NCBI GenBank assembly: GCA_946803715.1
Contig: CAMPET010000187.1
Coordinates: forward strand, 39,356-103,355
Reading direction: 5' to 3'
DNA length: 64,000 bases
Source of the DNA: Beroe ovata
Taxonomy: Eukaryota > Ctenophora > Nuda > Beroida > Beroidae
In this document: piece after piece, positions 11,319 through 23,346 of the stretch
Layout of the letters: every line of letters starts with the position of its first letter
How positions within the stretch are numbered: position 1 is the stretch's first letter
The notes under the pieces: model-generated
What the model saw: only the letters and a program-made list of their open reading frames with translations
Database searches by the model: none
Told to the model about the DNA's origin: nothing
Program-made: the position numbers and the translations under genes

Positions 11319-12510
11319 ATGATCAGAAGACAGACACGACTGAGACGAGAGTATCTCTATCGTAAGGTGGGAAGATATTCAACTTCATCAATTCATTTGC
11401 ATTCTGGGATGAAACCAATAATGGAAGAGACAAACTCTCTCTCTCTCCTTGAAACCGATAATTTTCAATAACTGTATCAGGGTTTAGAGGAAAAGGAACG
11501 GGCAACAGCAGAGAGAAAGGCGCAGTTGAAGTCGGCTGTAGAAGAGGGCAGGAAAATACCTACTGATCTGAAGAAAGATGCAATTGCTCTACAAAAAGAA
11601 ATTGATTTAGATGGTAAGTCATGATAGCACTTTTCCCTGACACTACTTGACACTACTTTCACATAGCTTTCTCTTGAAATCACGTATTTTTGACCTAAGC
11701 TTGGCATCATTCTCTATTGAGAGTAATTTCTCTTGCACCACTTCCGCTTGACAGTTGACACCACTTTCGCTTGACACCATTTTCCCTAACGCAATGTCTT
11801 ATCAATACACAGGGAACGCTGATACAACAATCAATCCTCTGGACGATGAATACCTGTATGCCGGTGTCAAGGACCCCAAACTTGTGCTCACCACATCTCA
11901 TAACCCCTCGTCCAAACTCAAGCAATTCGCCAAGGAGATAAGGCTCATTCTGCCGAACTGTCAGCGTCTGAACAGAGGTCACTTCGTGGTTAAGAACCTG
12001 GTGGAAGCGTGCAAGAGCAACGATGTCACGGATCTCATCATTCTCCATGAACATCGGGGTGTCCCTGACGGGCTGGTCATCTGTCATCTCCCGTACGGCC
12101 CCACCGCGTACTTCTCCCTTTCCAACGTGGTAATGCGACATGATATCCCCAAAGTAGGACCAGTCCAGGAGGTTTACCCGCACCTGATATTCCATAACTT
12201 CACCACCAAGTTGGGTAAACGTCTCGAGAGCATCCTGAAGTATCTGTTCCCTGTTCCAAAACCAGAGAGTAAACGGATCGTGTCATTTGTCAATAACGAG
12301 GATTACATTTCGTTCCGACATCACACGCACCACGGGCCGGAAAACAATATTGAGTTGTCGGAAGTGGGGCCGAGGTTTGAAATGAGGCTGTTTGAGATAC
12401 GTCAGGGCACGATGGAACAGACACATGCGAATGTGGAGTGGAAGTTGAGGCCGTATATGAATACAGCACGGAAGAGGTGTTTCCTTGGAGACGAGGAGGA
12501 AGAGGGATGA
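11319..12510 (+). CDS. IMP4: U3 snoRNP protein IMP4 (Brix domain)
   Basis: Component of the U3 snoRNP/SSU processome that positions U3 on pre-rRNA for 18S processing in the nucleolus. Exons 11319-11366, 11481-11613 and 11813-12510 join in frame to 292 residues (human 291). The N-terminus MIRRQTRLRREYLYRK matches the conserved IMP4 start. The Brix domain follows: SSKLKQFAKEIRLILPNCQR, DLIILHEHRG, ICHLPYGPTAYFSL, VVMRHDIP, FVNNEDYISFRHH and VGPRFEMRLFEIRQGT, ending NTARKRCFL. The first exon is very short, so the N-terminal peptide is easily missed by gene predictors. It is downstream of INTS11 on the same strand. Confidence 0.96.
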
Positions 12511-12757
12511 GGCGGGGAGGTTTTTAGTAACTTATTTCACCACCTGGATTTCTGATTTATTTTAAACTAATTGTATCCACTATTCGTAGCGTATTACTAT
12601 TTGATTCCTTTCGTGACTTTTGAGTAGGTAATTTTACAACTCCCTTATGACTTATTTTTCATTGAGCTCGATGGTTGCCCTCTCTTACGCGACTTGAACA
12701 CATATCCCATGACTTACCCATGAAACCACCTAGCTAAGTTAGTGCGGCGGTACCAGG

Positions 12758-13397
12758 ATGGACGTTGAAATGCCATGGGATAGCACTTACCAGTACCAGT
12801 GTAAGAAGAAGATGTTTGAGAAACACAGGGCAGAACTTGGTGATGATCGTGCTACGGCTCTTGCAAACGTGTGGGCAAACTACCACTTCCTTGGTGAGGA
12901 ATTTCTGGCGGTTTCTATGCCATTTATGCAGTAAATTTAGTTAAATATTGAGGTAGAACGAAGCTTGATCTTGCACCCTCTTGCAAAATTCTGTCAATTC
13001 ATGGTGGAAAAGAGATCACACAATCATTTTCTCATCTACTATTCTTTCATTTTCTCATCTACTTTTCTGGTTGATGAGTGACGACGCCATGTCCATCATG
13101 CTCTAGGTTGCTCGTACCCACAACCTGCTCTTGACGCTATCAAAAGCTGGGGACCGCCTCCCCGTGACAGAGTCTACGATGAGAAGATGAGAGAATTGAA
13201 GAACAGAGAAGCAATCCAAGCAGAGGGCAAGATGAGGTTTGTTGAGGAGAGGTGAGGGTGATTATCAGTGGGGCCAGATTTTGTGGAGGGGAGGTGAATA
13301 AATAATAAGCGTTGTAAAGCGTGATTGGTGAGATGGTCTGATGTTTGTTAATTTCAGTAATTCAAAGAAGAAGCCTAGGTTACAGATTCACATGTGA
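12758..13397 (+). CDS. Small XTBD (XRN2-binding) domain protein
   Basis: 106-residue protein made almost entirely of an XTBD domain, the module by which CDKN2AIP, CDKN2AIPNL, NKRF and worm PAXT-1 bind the nuclear exonuclease XRN2. Exons 12758-12893, 13107-13251 and 13358-13397 join in frame. Diagnostic segments are WDSTYQYQCKKKMFEKHR (helix 1), DDRATALANVWANYHFLGCS (compare the SMVWANHLFLGCSY block of CDKN2AIPNL) and YPQPALDAIKSWGPPP. The intron after the FLG codon is at the same place and phase as in the NKRF gene at 24084, which supports common descent. The tail is basic (SKKKPRLQIHM). It probably regulates or stabilises XRN2. It resembles CDKN2AIPNL but orthology is uncertain, so no symbol is given. 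Confidence 0.85.
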
Positions 13398-13472
13398 ACG
13401 CGCGACAATTCAGGAGATCAAACTAAACTACTGGATTTGCAATAGATGAACACAGTTATAATATCATATTGC

Positions 13473-15106
13473 TCAGCACATATGTTGATGTCTACAGACC
13501 CCATCACCACACTTTACTGTTCCCCCTGGACATTCTCCCTCCTCCTTTTCAGTGGGCGTGGCAAACACCCTGATCTCACACACGGATAACGCTCTTCCTA
13601 CGCCTGCAACTCCGTAGTACTCCAAATACACTTGTGATCCCTCCTGATCTCCGTCTCCGAGTCTGAGAGTAGCTACTCCGTCTTCTACCTCCGCAATAAC
13701 CCCGATTCTCTTATCAAAGAAGTCGCCTCTTGTCCCAACATGAACTTTAGCATCAACCAGATCCTCCGGTCTGTCTGTCACGATCTCAACTCTCTGAACT
13801 CTGTAACTGTCCCCGAGATTCAGTTTAAAGGAGGGGTTGAGGGAAACTGTAGTGGTGGAGCAGGTGGAGATATTACCGTCAATAGCCTCCGGAGCTGATG
13901 TCTGATCGGAGGTGATGATCTCGTCAGTTGACTCCACCACGTTAACTAGATCATCTTCATCTGCCACGTCAGGTTTATCAGTTTCTCCCCTGTCCCTGTA
14001 CATCACCACTGGATAGTAAACCTTGTCAAGCAGCCTGCATACACTGGCTTTGCTCCTGGTGAACTTGACATACCCCTGCACACCCCAGTCCTTTCCCCAG
14101 CTGTTTTTCGCTTCCCAGTAGTCAGGGCCGTACCCCACTAGGATTATCCCGTGATTGAGCGACTTGTATGTCTCACATCCATCGTAATGCCCTGTGTTGT
14201 ACCCGTAGAAGTCATCCTCTACCGTTAGTGCCACCGCCGGGGTGAAGGATTTCAGTGTTTGTTTCACACTCTCGTGAGAACTTGCTGTTCTGAAGAAGTT
14301 GATGAAAAGAGCATTGCGGATACCGTTGGGTTTGCCATCCCACCGGCTACACTCTTCCTGGAAGGGGGCATATGGGATGTCCCTCTCTGACGCTAGCCTT
14401 CCCGAGCTTTTGATGTATTTCCAGGCAGTAGCATACCATCCGCCTTTACACCCTCTCTTGTTTGGATATTTGGTATAGCTGCAATCTAACAGCTCCTTCG
14501 CACTGAAGGACTTTAGAACTCCTGTTACAGTTGAGTAAGATCCCTCGAAAGATGCGGCTGCAGCAAAAGCCCAGCAAGAGCCACATCCCAGTTGGTCCTT
14601 GACAGAGGTCACGTGACCGAGATCTCTGTGGTCTATTCTATCCGGCAGCGTTTCTCTCTTCTCCAATCTGGTTGAAAGTGGGGGTTCTCCCTCTTCAGTC
14701 ATATTCTTCAATCCTAAGTAGAGATTCTTTTCTGCCCCTGTCATGAGGGAGAACTTGTTCAGTCTCTGGTAGTACTGTGGGGCGGGCCTACTGTTGTGGG
14801 CTCCAGCTGCCAGCTCTGCTTTCCTCAAGAGTGTTGCCCTCATTCGCTTCTCTCCGAGACCCATCTCTCTGTTTGCCACCAGACCATTCATCAGCTCCGA
14901 CCGTTCCTGAAAGAACAAGATTAAACAGAGTTTGTCACGATGAAGCGATGGAATTTTCATGTTGCGAGTTAAAATCACGAGAAGTTTACGGCTAGCTCAT
15001 ATCACTTTACCTGCGAAAGTGGTGGTGGTGAACCCAAGAGAAATGATTGAGCTGATAAGTTCACCAAGAGAAGAAAAATATAGCCTGATGAAAACATGTC
15101 GCTCAT
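13473..15106 (-). CDS. Secreted papain-family (C1A) cysteine peptidase with C-terminal F5/8-lectin-like domain
   Basis: Two exons (15011-15106 and 13473-14906), 509 residues. Exon 1 encodes a signal peptide (hydrophobic GYIFLLLVNLSAQSFLLG). After a short pro-region come the peptidase landmarks: oxyanion Gln137 and catalytic Cys143 in SVKDQLGCGSCWAF, GCKGGW, His284 in LNHGIILVGYG and Asn300 in KNSWGKDWG. The active site is complete, so it should be a lysosomal or secreted endopeptidase. Unusually, an acidic linker (about residues 345-370) is followed by a discoidin/fucolectin-type domain (APEAIDGNISTCSTTT ... NLGDSYRVQRVEIVTDR ... VCEIRVFA) and a cysteine-containing tail (CPGGTVKCGDGVCRHQHMC). 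Ordinary cathepsins end after the peptidase domain. The lectin-like call rests on pattern resemblance only. It is divergently arranged with the multi-R3H gene. Confidence 0.87.
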
Positions 15107-15636
15107 CGAGTTGCTAGCAACCTTGCTAAAGTTGTCTTACTAATACTGAGTTGTCTATAAACTCGGGTGGAGTTGATTGAACAGTTCCCAGTTTTGATAG
15201 TGTGAACCTCGCGCACCAGATGCTGCTTTCTTTGTGACAGATGTGTGACACGTTCTTGAGTCTTGACGTTACTAAACTTTGAGGGCACCCTTTGTTCATT
15301 CTGCGAATTCCGTGTTCTTGAAGGTGAAGCTAGGTATTATAATTATTAATTGGATTCCAGAGGGCCATATTAACTGTCTTGGACCACTTGGTGACCCTTA
15401 TGTGTCAGAAGTGACAAGGAATTGTGAAAGAAGTTGTATAGTAACATCGTCTTTGTGATAACTAGGACTATAGATAATTGATTTAGACACCTGTCAATTT
15501 TTTGAGCCCTCATAAATCATAATGGTTTACGATAATCAAGATCGCTTACTGTAACATTCAATGAGATACTTTGATGAAGTTTTAACGTAGAATGTTCTGA
15601 TCTGGATACGAAATAACTAAAACTCTTTACAATAGC
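15107..15636. promoter_or_regulatory. Divergent intergenic region (peptidase / multi-R3H gene)
   Basis: 530 bases between two divergently oriented start codons (15106 minus, 15637 plus), so it probably holds both promoters. No TATA motif or long repeat stands out; short ORFs on either strand have no family resemblance. Confidence 0.4.
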
Positions 15637-18600
15637 ATGTCAGAGGGCGGGATGGAGGAAACATCAAAGACCTCAGAGACTGATAGCCAACATGTGAAAG
15701 AGACATGTGCTGTAGAAAATACCTGCGCTGCTGAGTGTAATATAACAGATGGGAATGGTGATCCAGGTGTTCCTCTTGCGACAGAAAATCCGTGCGGTGT
15801 CGGGTCTTCTGACACAAACAAAGAACTGACGAGTCAAGATAATCTGTCATATGATGGAGATGATGAAAGAAGGAACGATAGCAATGAAAGTGGCACAGAG
15901 GGTGAAGTGATGACAAGTGGCGCAGCTGCTGGTGATGTAGAGAGTGAAACAAACGCCGCTTCCAGCTCTCAGGAATTTCCGGCTGTCGTTTTAGCAGGTG
16001 AAAAAACAGCCACCGATTCTGTCACAGAAGTACCAATGATCGATGTGACTAGATCGCAAGAGGAAACCAGATCTGAGGTGATCGAGGTTATTGATCTTAC
16101 TGCAACTTCGCCCCCTTCCAAGGATTCTGATATCATTATCAAAGAATTGGGTGCTGATCCTGCCGACCAAACGTTAGATTTCGAAATTGAGGATTTCCAG
16201 ATAGATGAACTGCAATGCGATGATATACTCCCTGTAACTTCAAAAGCAATCACTGACCCCATCGAGAGAAAGCTCATCAACTTCATGAAGGATGCAACCA
16301 CTACGAAACTAGAGTTCGATAAGAATATATCAGATCACGAACGGTTCTTGGTGCATAGATTTGTCACTGAGAATGGGCTGATTTGTGAGAGTACGGGAAG
16401 CAATGTAGACCATGCATTTGTTGTGTACAAAGGCATCGATATTGATGATGATGGCGAATCACAGGTATTGGCTTATTAACGATTTACATTCAATCTAAAT
16501 TGAATATGATATAGGTCACAGAATTAAAAGTTGTAAAATATTCATTTGCCAAATCTTTGCTTAATCTTTGCAGGCATGATTCAAATTGTTATTTATGATT
16601 ATATCCTTAACTGATTTGAACCAATTTCAGGTGAAGAAGAAGACAGAAATCGCGGATATTCTGAGGCAGCCATCTGAATCTGACATGTGGGCCACTAACA
16701 TAAATCCTAACGCCGACGTGGCGCATATAAATCACAAGGTTTCTATGCGGAGCCTGGGGATACTAGGTCCATTTACTAAATTGATTCAGCAAACCCAATC
16801 AGAATCTTATTGGGAAGTCTTCAAAACCATAACCCTCGAGCTCCGGATTCCCCTGAAAGTAGTCTTGTTTCGCAAGCCGGAGACCAAGCTTACTATCTTC
16901 ATCAACAATATCCGGGTCGCAGACGGTTTCCCATCACCAGATGCAGCTTCTGTGAAGGCGATCCATACTTCATCCAAGAATGATGCTGCAAAGAATGCGC
17001 TCTGCCTGCTCATATCAAGAGGTCTCAAAATACTAGTTCACGAAAAACTCAATTCTGAGCTTTGCTCAAAGCACGAGTTCAACTCATTGGGACAAAATTA
17101 CCGACTCAAGGGAGAGATAGAGAAGTTGGTCAAGAACTTCATCCTTGATCCCAATAAACTGAAGATTATCTTCGTGAATAAATCGTATACGAGGCGCCAC
17201 CCATCTGGGGAGCTCACACCGGAAGTTCAAGTCATCATAGCAGTATGTACAAAATATAAATTGGTTACCAGGCATAAGAGTGGATTGGTCATGGCATGGA
17301 AAACGAACTCAGCAGTGCACAATGTCAGAACGGATCCCTTGATAGACATATCTGAAGAAGAGGAAGGTTTTGCCGGACAACAGGTAATCATGATGAATGC
17401 TAGAAAAGCGAATGTTTTTTTCAAAATTTGAAACTTGAATCTGAATATGAGAATGAAGAAATATTGAATATCCAGACGAAAATCTAACAATTTTTAATCC
17501 AACAGGCACATGACCTATGTCAAGATGAGTCATCCAGTATTCTGGATGAGACCGATGGTATTATAGTAACATGTAGCTCGGCTAGAGACAAGGTGGAAGA
17601 GTTGATAGAGGAATCAAATGTTAATAACGCGAATTTGAAGCTTGCCTCGACGAATATGGAGGATTTCCAGGGAATTTTTGATATTGAAAAGGGTCAATAT
17701 AAGGACTTTCTTCTCGAAATCACCCGTTTGAAGAAGGTTCCGTGTAAGATCTCTGTTACGGGACCATTCAGCAATCGCCCGCGATCTATTCAATGGGAAG
17801 CTACAATGACGATCAACAATGTCTTCATTTCCAAACTGATGTGTAAGACGGCAATTTCGGCTCAGAAGCACTGTGCCAGGAATGGATATAATTTCCTCGT
17901 GTCTAAAGGACTCAAGATAGTGGAAAGAAGGAGAGTGAAGGATGAAAATATCACATCGATTACTCGAGATATGTTGGTATCTGGCAAGCAAACAGTGCGT
18001 GGGCACTTAGATAAGTTCATTAATAATGAGAAAAGCGTGAAAATAACCTTCCCAGTTGATGCAAATGAGTGTGAGTTGGAAGTTATTGATGCACTTGCTC
18101 AGAAGCACGGGTTAAAGAAGACTTATGAGGGGACCGGTTGTGTGTCTCTGTGGAAGAAAAACTCTGTTCAGCATAAAATGAACCTATGCCTGTCTTCCCC
18201 TTCAGCTCACGCTGCCAAGCCCAGTTCTTCTCTTAAACTAATTAGGAAGCGACTTATTGATGAAGATCCTTATGCGATCAGAAACGCGGTGGAGAAATTT
18301 GTGAGAAACCCAACATGTAACGAGATACAGTTTGATAAAGATCTGAACGCCAATCAGAAAGACCTGATTGAAATCTTAGCAGAGAAATACGAACTCATTA
18401 TCGAATTTGATCAAAGTTCTGGCTATACTTTGTTGTCGAAAAGGAATTCTGTGAATATAGACAAAGGTAAACAAGCACCCGCTAAGGCGGTAGCGAAAAG
18501 AGCCAGATCCAAGGTCAATCATGAAGCGGTAAGTAAGGTTTCAGATTTTCCATACCATTTTCATCATAATTTTATCACATTCGGTTAGTATTTAACCTGT

Positions 18601-19564
18601 TCATTTTCCCACTTTTCAGCCTAACCAATCATCGGGGCCCCCTAAGAAGAAGGTCAAGGATAGTGTACGGTGGGGGTTGCCTCACAGAGAAATGGTGCCA
18701 ACACACAAGTCAGCCCTCACGAAATTTCACCAGGGATCCAATGTACCTACATCTGGTGGCCCACGACCTTTGATGAGCGGTGGTGGAGCTGTGATGAGGG
18801 GTAGGAGCTATTCAGACAATATGATGTCTACAAGGGGAAGAGGTATGCATCGTCCACATGCTACGAGAAACATGCAAGGCAATACCATGACTGGAAATGC
18901 TTCTCCGCTCATTGCCGGTGGATTACATAGCTCTCACAGTAGTCGGAGTAGTCAGTCGGACAATGGATCAAACTACCAAGAACCTTGCAATCAATTTAAC
19001 ATACACCCATCCCGAGGACATCAGGAAGTTCAAGGTAGGGCCAATAAGCGACTCCTAACACATAACAGACCTCCCTTCAATCAAGGTGGCAGAGATGATT
19101 ATGACCAGAGTACTGCGGATAACTGGAATAGTTGTGGATCGTCGTCATCGTCACCAGATCTGAGGAATAGACTCGGCCCAAGAGAACCACTAATACAGCA
19201 TATGGGCAATGCGAGAGGGGGTCAAAGGGGACGAATTAACCCCCGGGCTGGTTCAGTTGTTAGAGGGGGTTTGATTCAAAGAGGGCGCCCAAGTCACGCG
19301 AGCTCTCTAGGCAGTTATGCAAATGCGACAGATGGAACCAGCAGTCATCCCGCTGGTTTGAATAACGGCGGACTTATTTCTACACGAGGCTCTGTTCCTC
19401 GAGGGCGCTCCATATCTCGAGGTGGCTTGCTTACTCGGGGCGGCTCCGTGTTATTGGGAAGACAAACGGACAAAGGTGGATCAGTTTCAAGAGAAAGATC
19501 GGTTTCTAGGGTTAGCCCTCTTTTGACTTTGAGGGGTGGCAGCCGTGGGAGGGGTTTGGGCTGA
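15637..19564 (+). CDS. Large multi-R3H / dsRBD-like RNA-binding protein related to NKRF, with RG-rich tail
   Basis: Exons 15637-16464, 16631-17383, 17506-18528 and 18620-19564 join in phase 0 to 1182 residues. I read an acidic low-complexity N-terminus, an R3H domain at about 206-268 (intact R-x3-H in ERFLVHRF), a dsRBD-like segment at about 333-410 of the kind found in NKRF, an R3H-like unit at about 432-510, a second dsRBD-like segment at about 589-669 and two more R3H-like units at about 689-752 and 782-846. The last three R3H-like units have lost the R/H pair. A lysine-rich PPKKKVKD, like a classical nuclear localisation signal, opens the last exon, and the C-terminus is rich in RG and RGG. 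It looks like an expanded, G-patch-less paralogue of NKRF and is probably nuclear and nucleic-acid-binding. The exact function is unknown. Confidence 0.82.
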
Positions 19565-19925
19565 TAATATGATCAGATTTCTTACATTTGATATCATTTT
19601 AAAATCTGACTTGTTTAGAAAGGTTAAAAAATGCATAAATTCAAATATTAAGCCCTATTTCCAATTGTTTTCGGCAAGCATCAACTATCTTTCGATAGAA
19701 TTTCTAATTGTATCATTACATATTCCAAGCTAAATTATTTCTCGACTAAATTATTTCTCGACTGAGATAAATGTACCTATCTCAGTTCAGATTTCTATTC
19801 AACTGTTCATGTTAAGGCAGTCGTTGAGAGATCAAGAATATTTCATCATTCGCTCTCATGGCATATTGGAATTGGGTTGTGTTGATGCAATGGTTCACTA
19901 ATATCAAAACTTTCCCAGGTAAAAC
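19565..19925. other. Intergenic region upstream of XRCC6
   Basis: 361 AT-rich bases. They contain a 15-base direct repeat (AAATTATTTCTCGAC, about 19732-19762). A CCCAG just before AAAC-ATG at 19926 could be an acceptor for a 5' UTR exon. Nothing else is seen. Confidence 0.4.
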
Positions 19926-21830
19926 ATGGCCTATGAATTCGACGGCACAGACGATTTCGAGGAAGAGGAGTCCACTTCAGATTTCTCATTCTCAGCCACT
20001 CCAGGTGGCTCACTTTGCGTTGTAGATTGTTCAGATGATATGATCGTGAAGGATCCTGACACGGGAGTTTCTAGGGTAGTCCTAGCTCTGGAGGCTATTA
20101 AGAGCACCTACTGTAACAAGCTCATTAGTGGTAGTCGGGACTTCCTCGGTGTAGTCCTATGTGGGACTGCCACCAAAACCAATGATTATCCAGGATTGCA
20201 TGTCCTCCTGCCCCTAGATACACCAGATAAAACCTGTGTTGATGTACTCAGCAGAACGATACACGAGTATAAGTCAGGACAGTCTCAGTTGGGTCACGGA
20301 CATGATTATTCACCATATCATCTTCTCTGGACATGTAGTAGTATCTATACGAGCTGTGTGAGGAAGTTGAGTGCCAGGGTAGTCATGATCTTCACCAACG
20401 TTGCTGAACCACCTAACCTCGATGCCAAGACTCGCTCCCTAGCAACAACTAAAGCCAGGGATATGTCTGAGCTGGACATCACTATATCCATCATCACCAT
20501 GCCAACAGTGACAGGTGCAGAGTTCGATATGAACCGTTTCTATGGTGCTTTGGTTCCAGACCACGAATTGACCAACCCCACCAATGATTTGGAGGAACTG
20601 TCTCAGAGAGTACATCGTAGGGAGACCAAAGTGAGAATGTTGAAAAACCTGAAACTCTCTATCAGTCCAGAGTTGAGTATTGGAGTACAATGTTGTAATC
20701 TGTATGGACCCTCAACCGCTAAACATGTCAATTTGTGTAGTAAAACTAACCAGCCAGTTGTTTGTGTTTCCTCAGTTGTCAAGGAGTCTGACCGATCAGT
20801 TCTGCTTCCCCATGAAATTCACAGGTCCTGTAAGCTGGGCAGTGAGACTGTCATATTCACTGCAGAGGAAATTGCTCAAATGAAGGTACAAGCTGATAAA
20901 GGTTTTCGAATCATTGGCTTCAGGCCAAATGATATCAAGTTCCATCATGTTGCCGGGTCTTCCCTCTTTCTTCGACCAGATGAGACAACTTTCAATGGGA
21001 GCACGGAGTTCTTCATGGCCCTCCTAGACCGTCTTGCTGCTAGAGACATGGTGGCATTGTGTCATTGTGTACCCCGGGAGGGGTCCACTGGGTATATCGG
21101 TGCACTGATACCCCAGCAAGAGGAGAGAGATGAGAATAGGGAACAGGTCCGAGCAGCAGGCTTCAACTTGGTTCGACTGCCCTGGGCTGAGGACGTTAGG
21201 AAACTCACATACGAACCTGGACAACCTCCCAGTACTGCCCAGGTTGAGGCTGCTAAAGCTCTTGTTATGAAGCTAAAAGCTCGGTACACTTCAGATCTCA
21301 TTGATGACCCGCATTCACAACAGTTCAATAAGACCCTGGAGGCGATAGCGCTGGAAAAGGATCAAATTGAAGAAACAGAAGATCTGTCAAAGCCGGATTT
21401 GGCTAGCATCGATAAGAGGGCTGGGAAGGAGATAAGGGGATTCAACGAGACAGTTCTATCCAGCGGATTTACTATTCCAGACGTATGCAAAAAGCCAGAC
21501 TATAAGAGGGTCATCAGCTTGGTAGGTTATATTGCAGAAGATTGTCATTCTTCGATGAAATTCTAAGATAATTTTTTCCCATTTGAGTTGAATTGATACT
21601 GGGTCATAGGTAGGTAGGCTGAACTTTGGTCACTCAAGAATGAAATGTCGTTGTGCAGTTCTGATCAGTCACCTTAATGCCTTCAGGTTCAGACCAAGAA
21701 TTTGGAAGGAACTCTTAACAAAGTATCTGTGGCAGACTTGCGTCTCTATTGTAAAGGAGTGAGGATCAAGATATCTTCTACCGCAAAGAAAGCAGAACTT
21801 CTCGAGGCTGTGAAGCGTTTCCTGGGTTGA
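19926..21830 (+). CDS. XRCC6: Ku70 (XRCC6), DNA double-strand-break end-binding subunit
   Basis: Subunit of the Ku70/Ku80 ring that binds DNA ends and starts non-homologous end joining. Exon 1 (19926-21521) plus exon 2 (21687-21830) give 579 residues (human 609). The N-terminal vWA-like alpha/beta domain has an acidic leader and starts at SLCVVDCSDDM; ARVVMIFTN and DLDITISII-type strands follow. The Ku core includes KGFRIIGFRP, HHVAGSSLFLRPDE, MVALCHCVPREGSTGYIGALIPQ and LPWAEDVRKL. Exon 2 encodes the C-terminal SAP domain (SVADLRLYCKGVRIKISSTAKKAELLEAVKRFL), so the SAP is exon-bounded. The joining intron is phase 0 and 165 bases. All expected domains are present. Confidence 0.96.
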
Positions 21831-22176
21831 CTGTAAGTTTTTCATGCGACTTATATTTTGTTTATTCTGTGTTTGAGTAAATTGTCGCATTCATTTTTTT
21901 AATTTTATAGCTATTTAATACTTTATTAAATCAAAAGGTTTTCCGTCAGTTCGATTAAACTTGTTTATTTTTGAAAACTATTCCTATGTGACGATTGATT
22001 CCTTGATAAGTTTTGAGATAAGTTTTGCTCCTATCAAAGTCATCGATAAACATCATCACTTATTATGTTGACAATTAGGGATGGGCCTATGATTCAATCA
22101 GCTGCACCCAGAGCACCACCCTTAACCTCTATCATCCGGAGCATCCAGAGCACAATACTTCACTTCAACCATTATC
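21831..22176. other. Intergenic region after XRCC6
   Basis: 346 AT-rich bases with no recognisable feature beyond homopolymeric T and a small GATAAGTTTTG repeat (about 22002-22026). Confidence 0.4.
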
Positions 22177-23346
22177 ATGAATAACACCGATCCCCAGCTA
22201 TCAAATACAAATATTTCTGCTGGATATGATTCTGAGAACGACTTCATCGCACCTAACTTCCTAACGGTGAAGAGTTGCTGGAGTTCCTATTCGCCATTTC
22301 AAGCAGCCATGGTTAACCTTGGCATTGATCTCAAAACCCTAAACCTCGATTCCAACCCGGTGTTCATATTTTCCAGACACCGATCTGTTATCAATGTTTG
22401 GCACCAAATCAGTCAAATCCTGGGCAATCCTGTAAAGTTCACTGTGTCCCATACCAGGAAGAGATTGTATCGAGCTAAATGCTATGTAAATAATGTCTGG
22501 GTTTCAGGCGGTATAGCCTCAACCAGTATCAAAGCTGAGTAAGCTGCAGCTAACAATGCCCTGATGTACTTAACTCGGAAAAAAGGGTTCTGTGTTGTCC
22601 CAGTGGAGCTGCTACCCAGTGAGAACATTCTCCGGGTTGATTCAGGAACAATCCTGGAAGGAACAGCTGGTATGTTCACGACCATCACTCAACGAATCAG
22701 ACATATAATGGATGATTTCGTGAAAAATCCGGTGGTTGCTAAGATTGAGTTTTCGTTGGACTGCATTTGTGATGATGTCCGTCTTGAGGTTCACAACATA
22801 GCCGGTAAGCTGAGGCTCGGCCACAGAAATGAGGGAGTGTGGCCAAGGAAGAGGGTTTGTTCTTGGAAAACATCACATGTCCTTCATAACCTCTCTGGGA
22901 TGTACTTGAATTTCACCTGTCTACTCGAGAAGAAGGTATGGTGAATTGCAGCCAGTTTCTCCCACACTCCCACAGTATATCCTTGACAGAATTTCATACT
23001 ATTGTCATGGCACACGTATTCTTGACACCACTTTTTCCAGAAGGAGAAGAAAATACTGCGTCACAAGAGCAGCACGGAGAAGTTCATCCCCTCGAAATGG
23101 GAGCGTTCATCAACTCCCCTTGAATTGAATTCTTCCTCCAGTCCTCTCACTTCTTCACCGCCAGCTGTTTTCGATTTCAAGTCAGAGGAAACTCACGCCT
23201 TCGAAATACGGAGCGCGGAGCTATATGAGGATTTGACCGGCGAGGCGTTTTGTTTCAGATGTCTTGATCAATGTGACGGCAGTGGTGTATTTGAGCTGCA
23301 GTTGTCCGTCAGCGAAACAGGCCCTCCGTATGAAACGGAGTGTTAA
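22177..23346 (+). pseudogene. NKRF-like paralogue with an in-frame TAA (pseudogene, or alternative splicing)
   Basis: Exon 1 (22177-22935) and exon 2 (23041-23346) form one open frame of 353 sense codons interrupted by a single TAA at 22540-22542. Before the stop is a dsRBD-like N-terminal half (NPVKFTVSHTRKRLYRAKCY, VNNVWVSGG). After it the same frame continues with AANNALMYLTRKKGF, the last helix of that fold, and an R3H unit with intact R-x3-H (DVRLEVHNIAGKLRL). Both parts resemble the neighbouring NKRF-type genes. Everything else, including the GTATGG..CCAG intron, looks functional. The stop could be a nonsense mutation, an assembly error, or part of an 81-base retained intron (22539-22619, GTAAGC..CCAG) whose removal would keep the frame. 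Without that intron the product is a 121-residue truncated protein. Confidence 0.65.

Noticed and set aside
22540-22542. Programmed stop-codon readthrough at the TAA
   Set aside because: The context GAG TAA GCT is not one of the known leaky contexts (these are mostly TGA followed by C); mutation, error or splicing is simpler.
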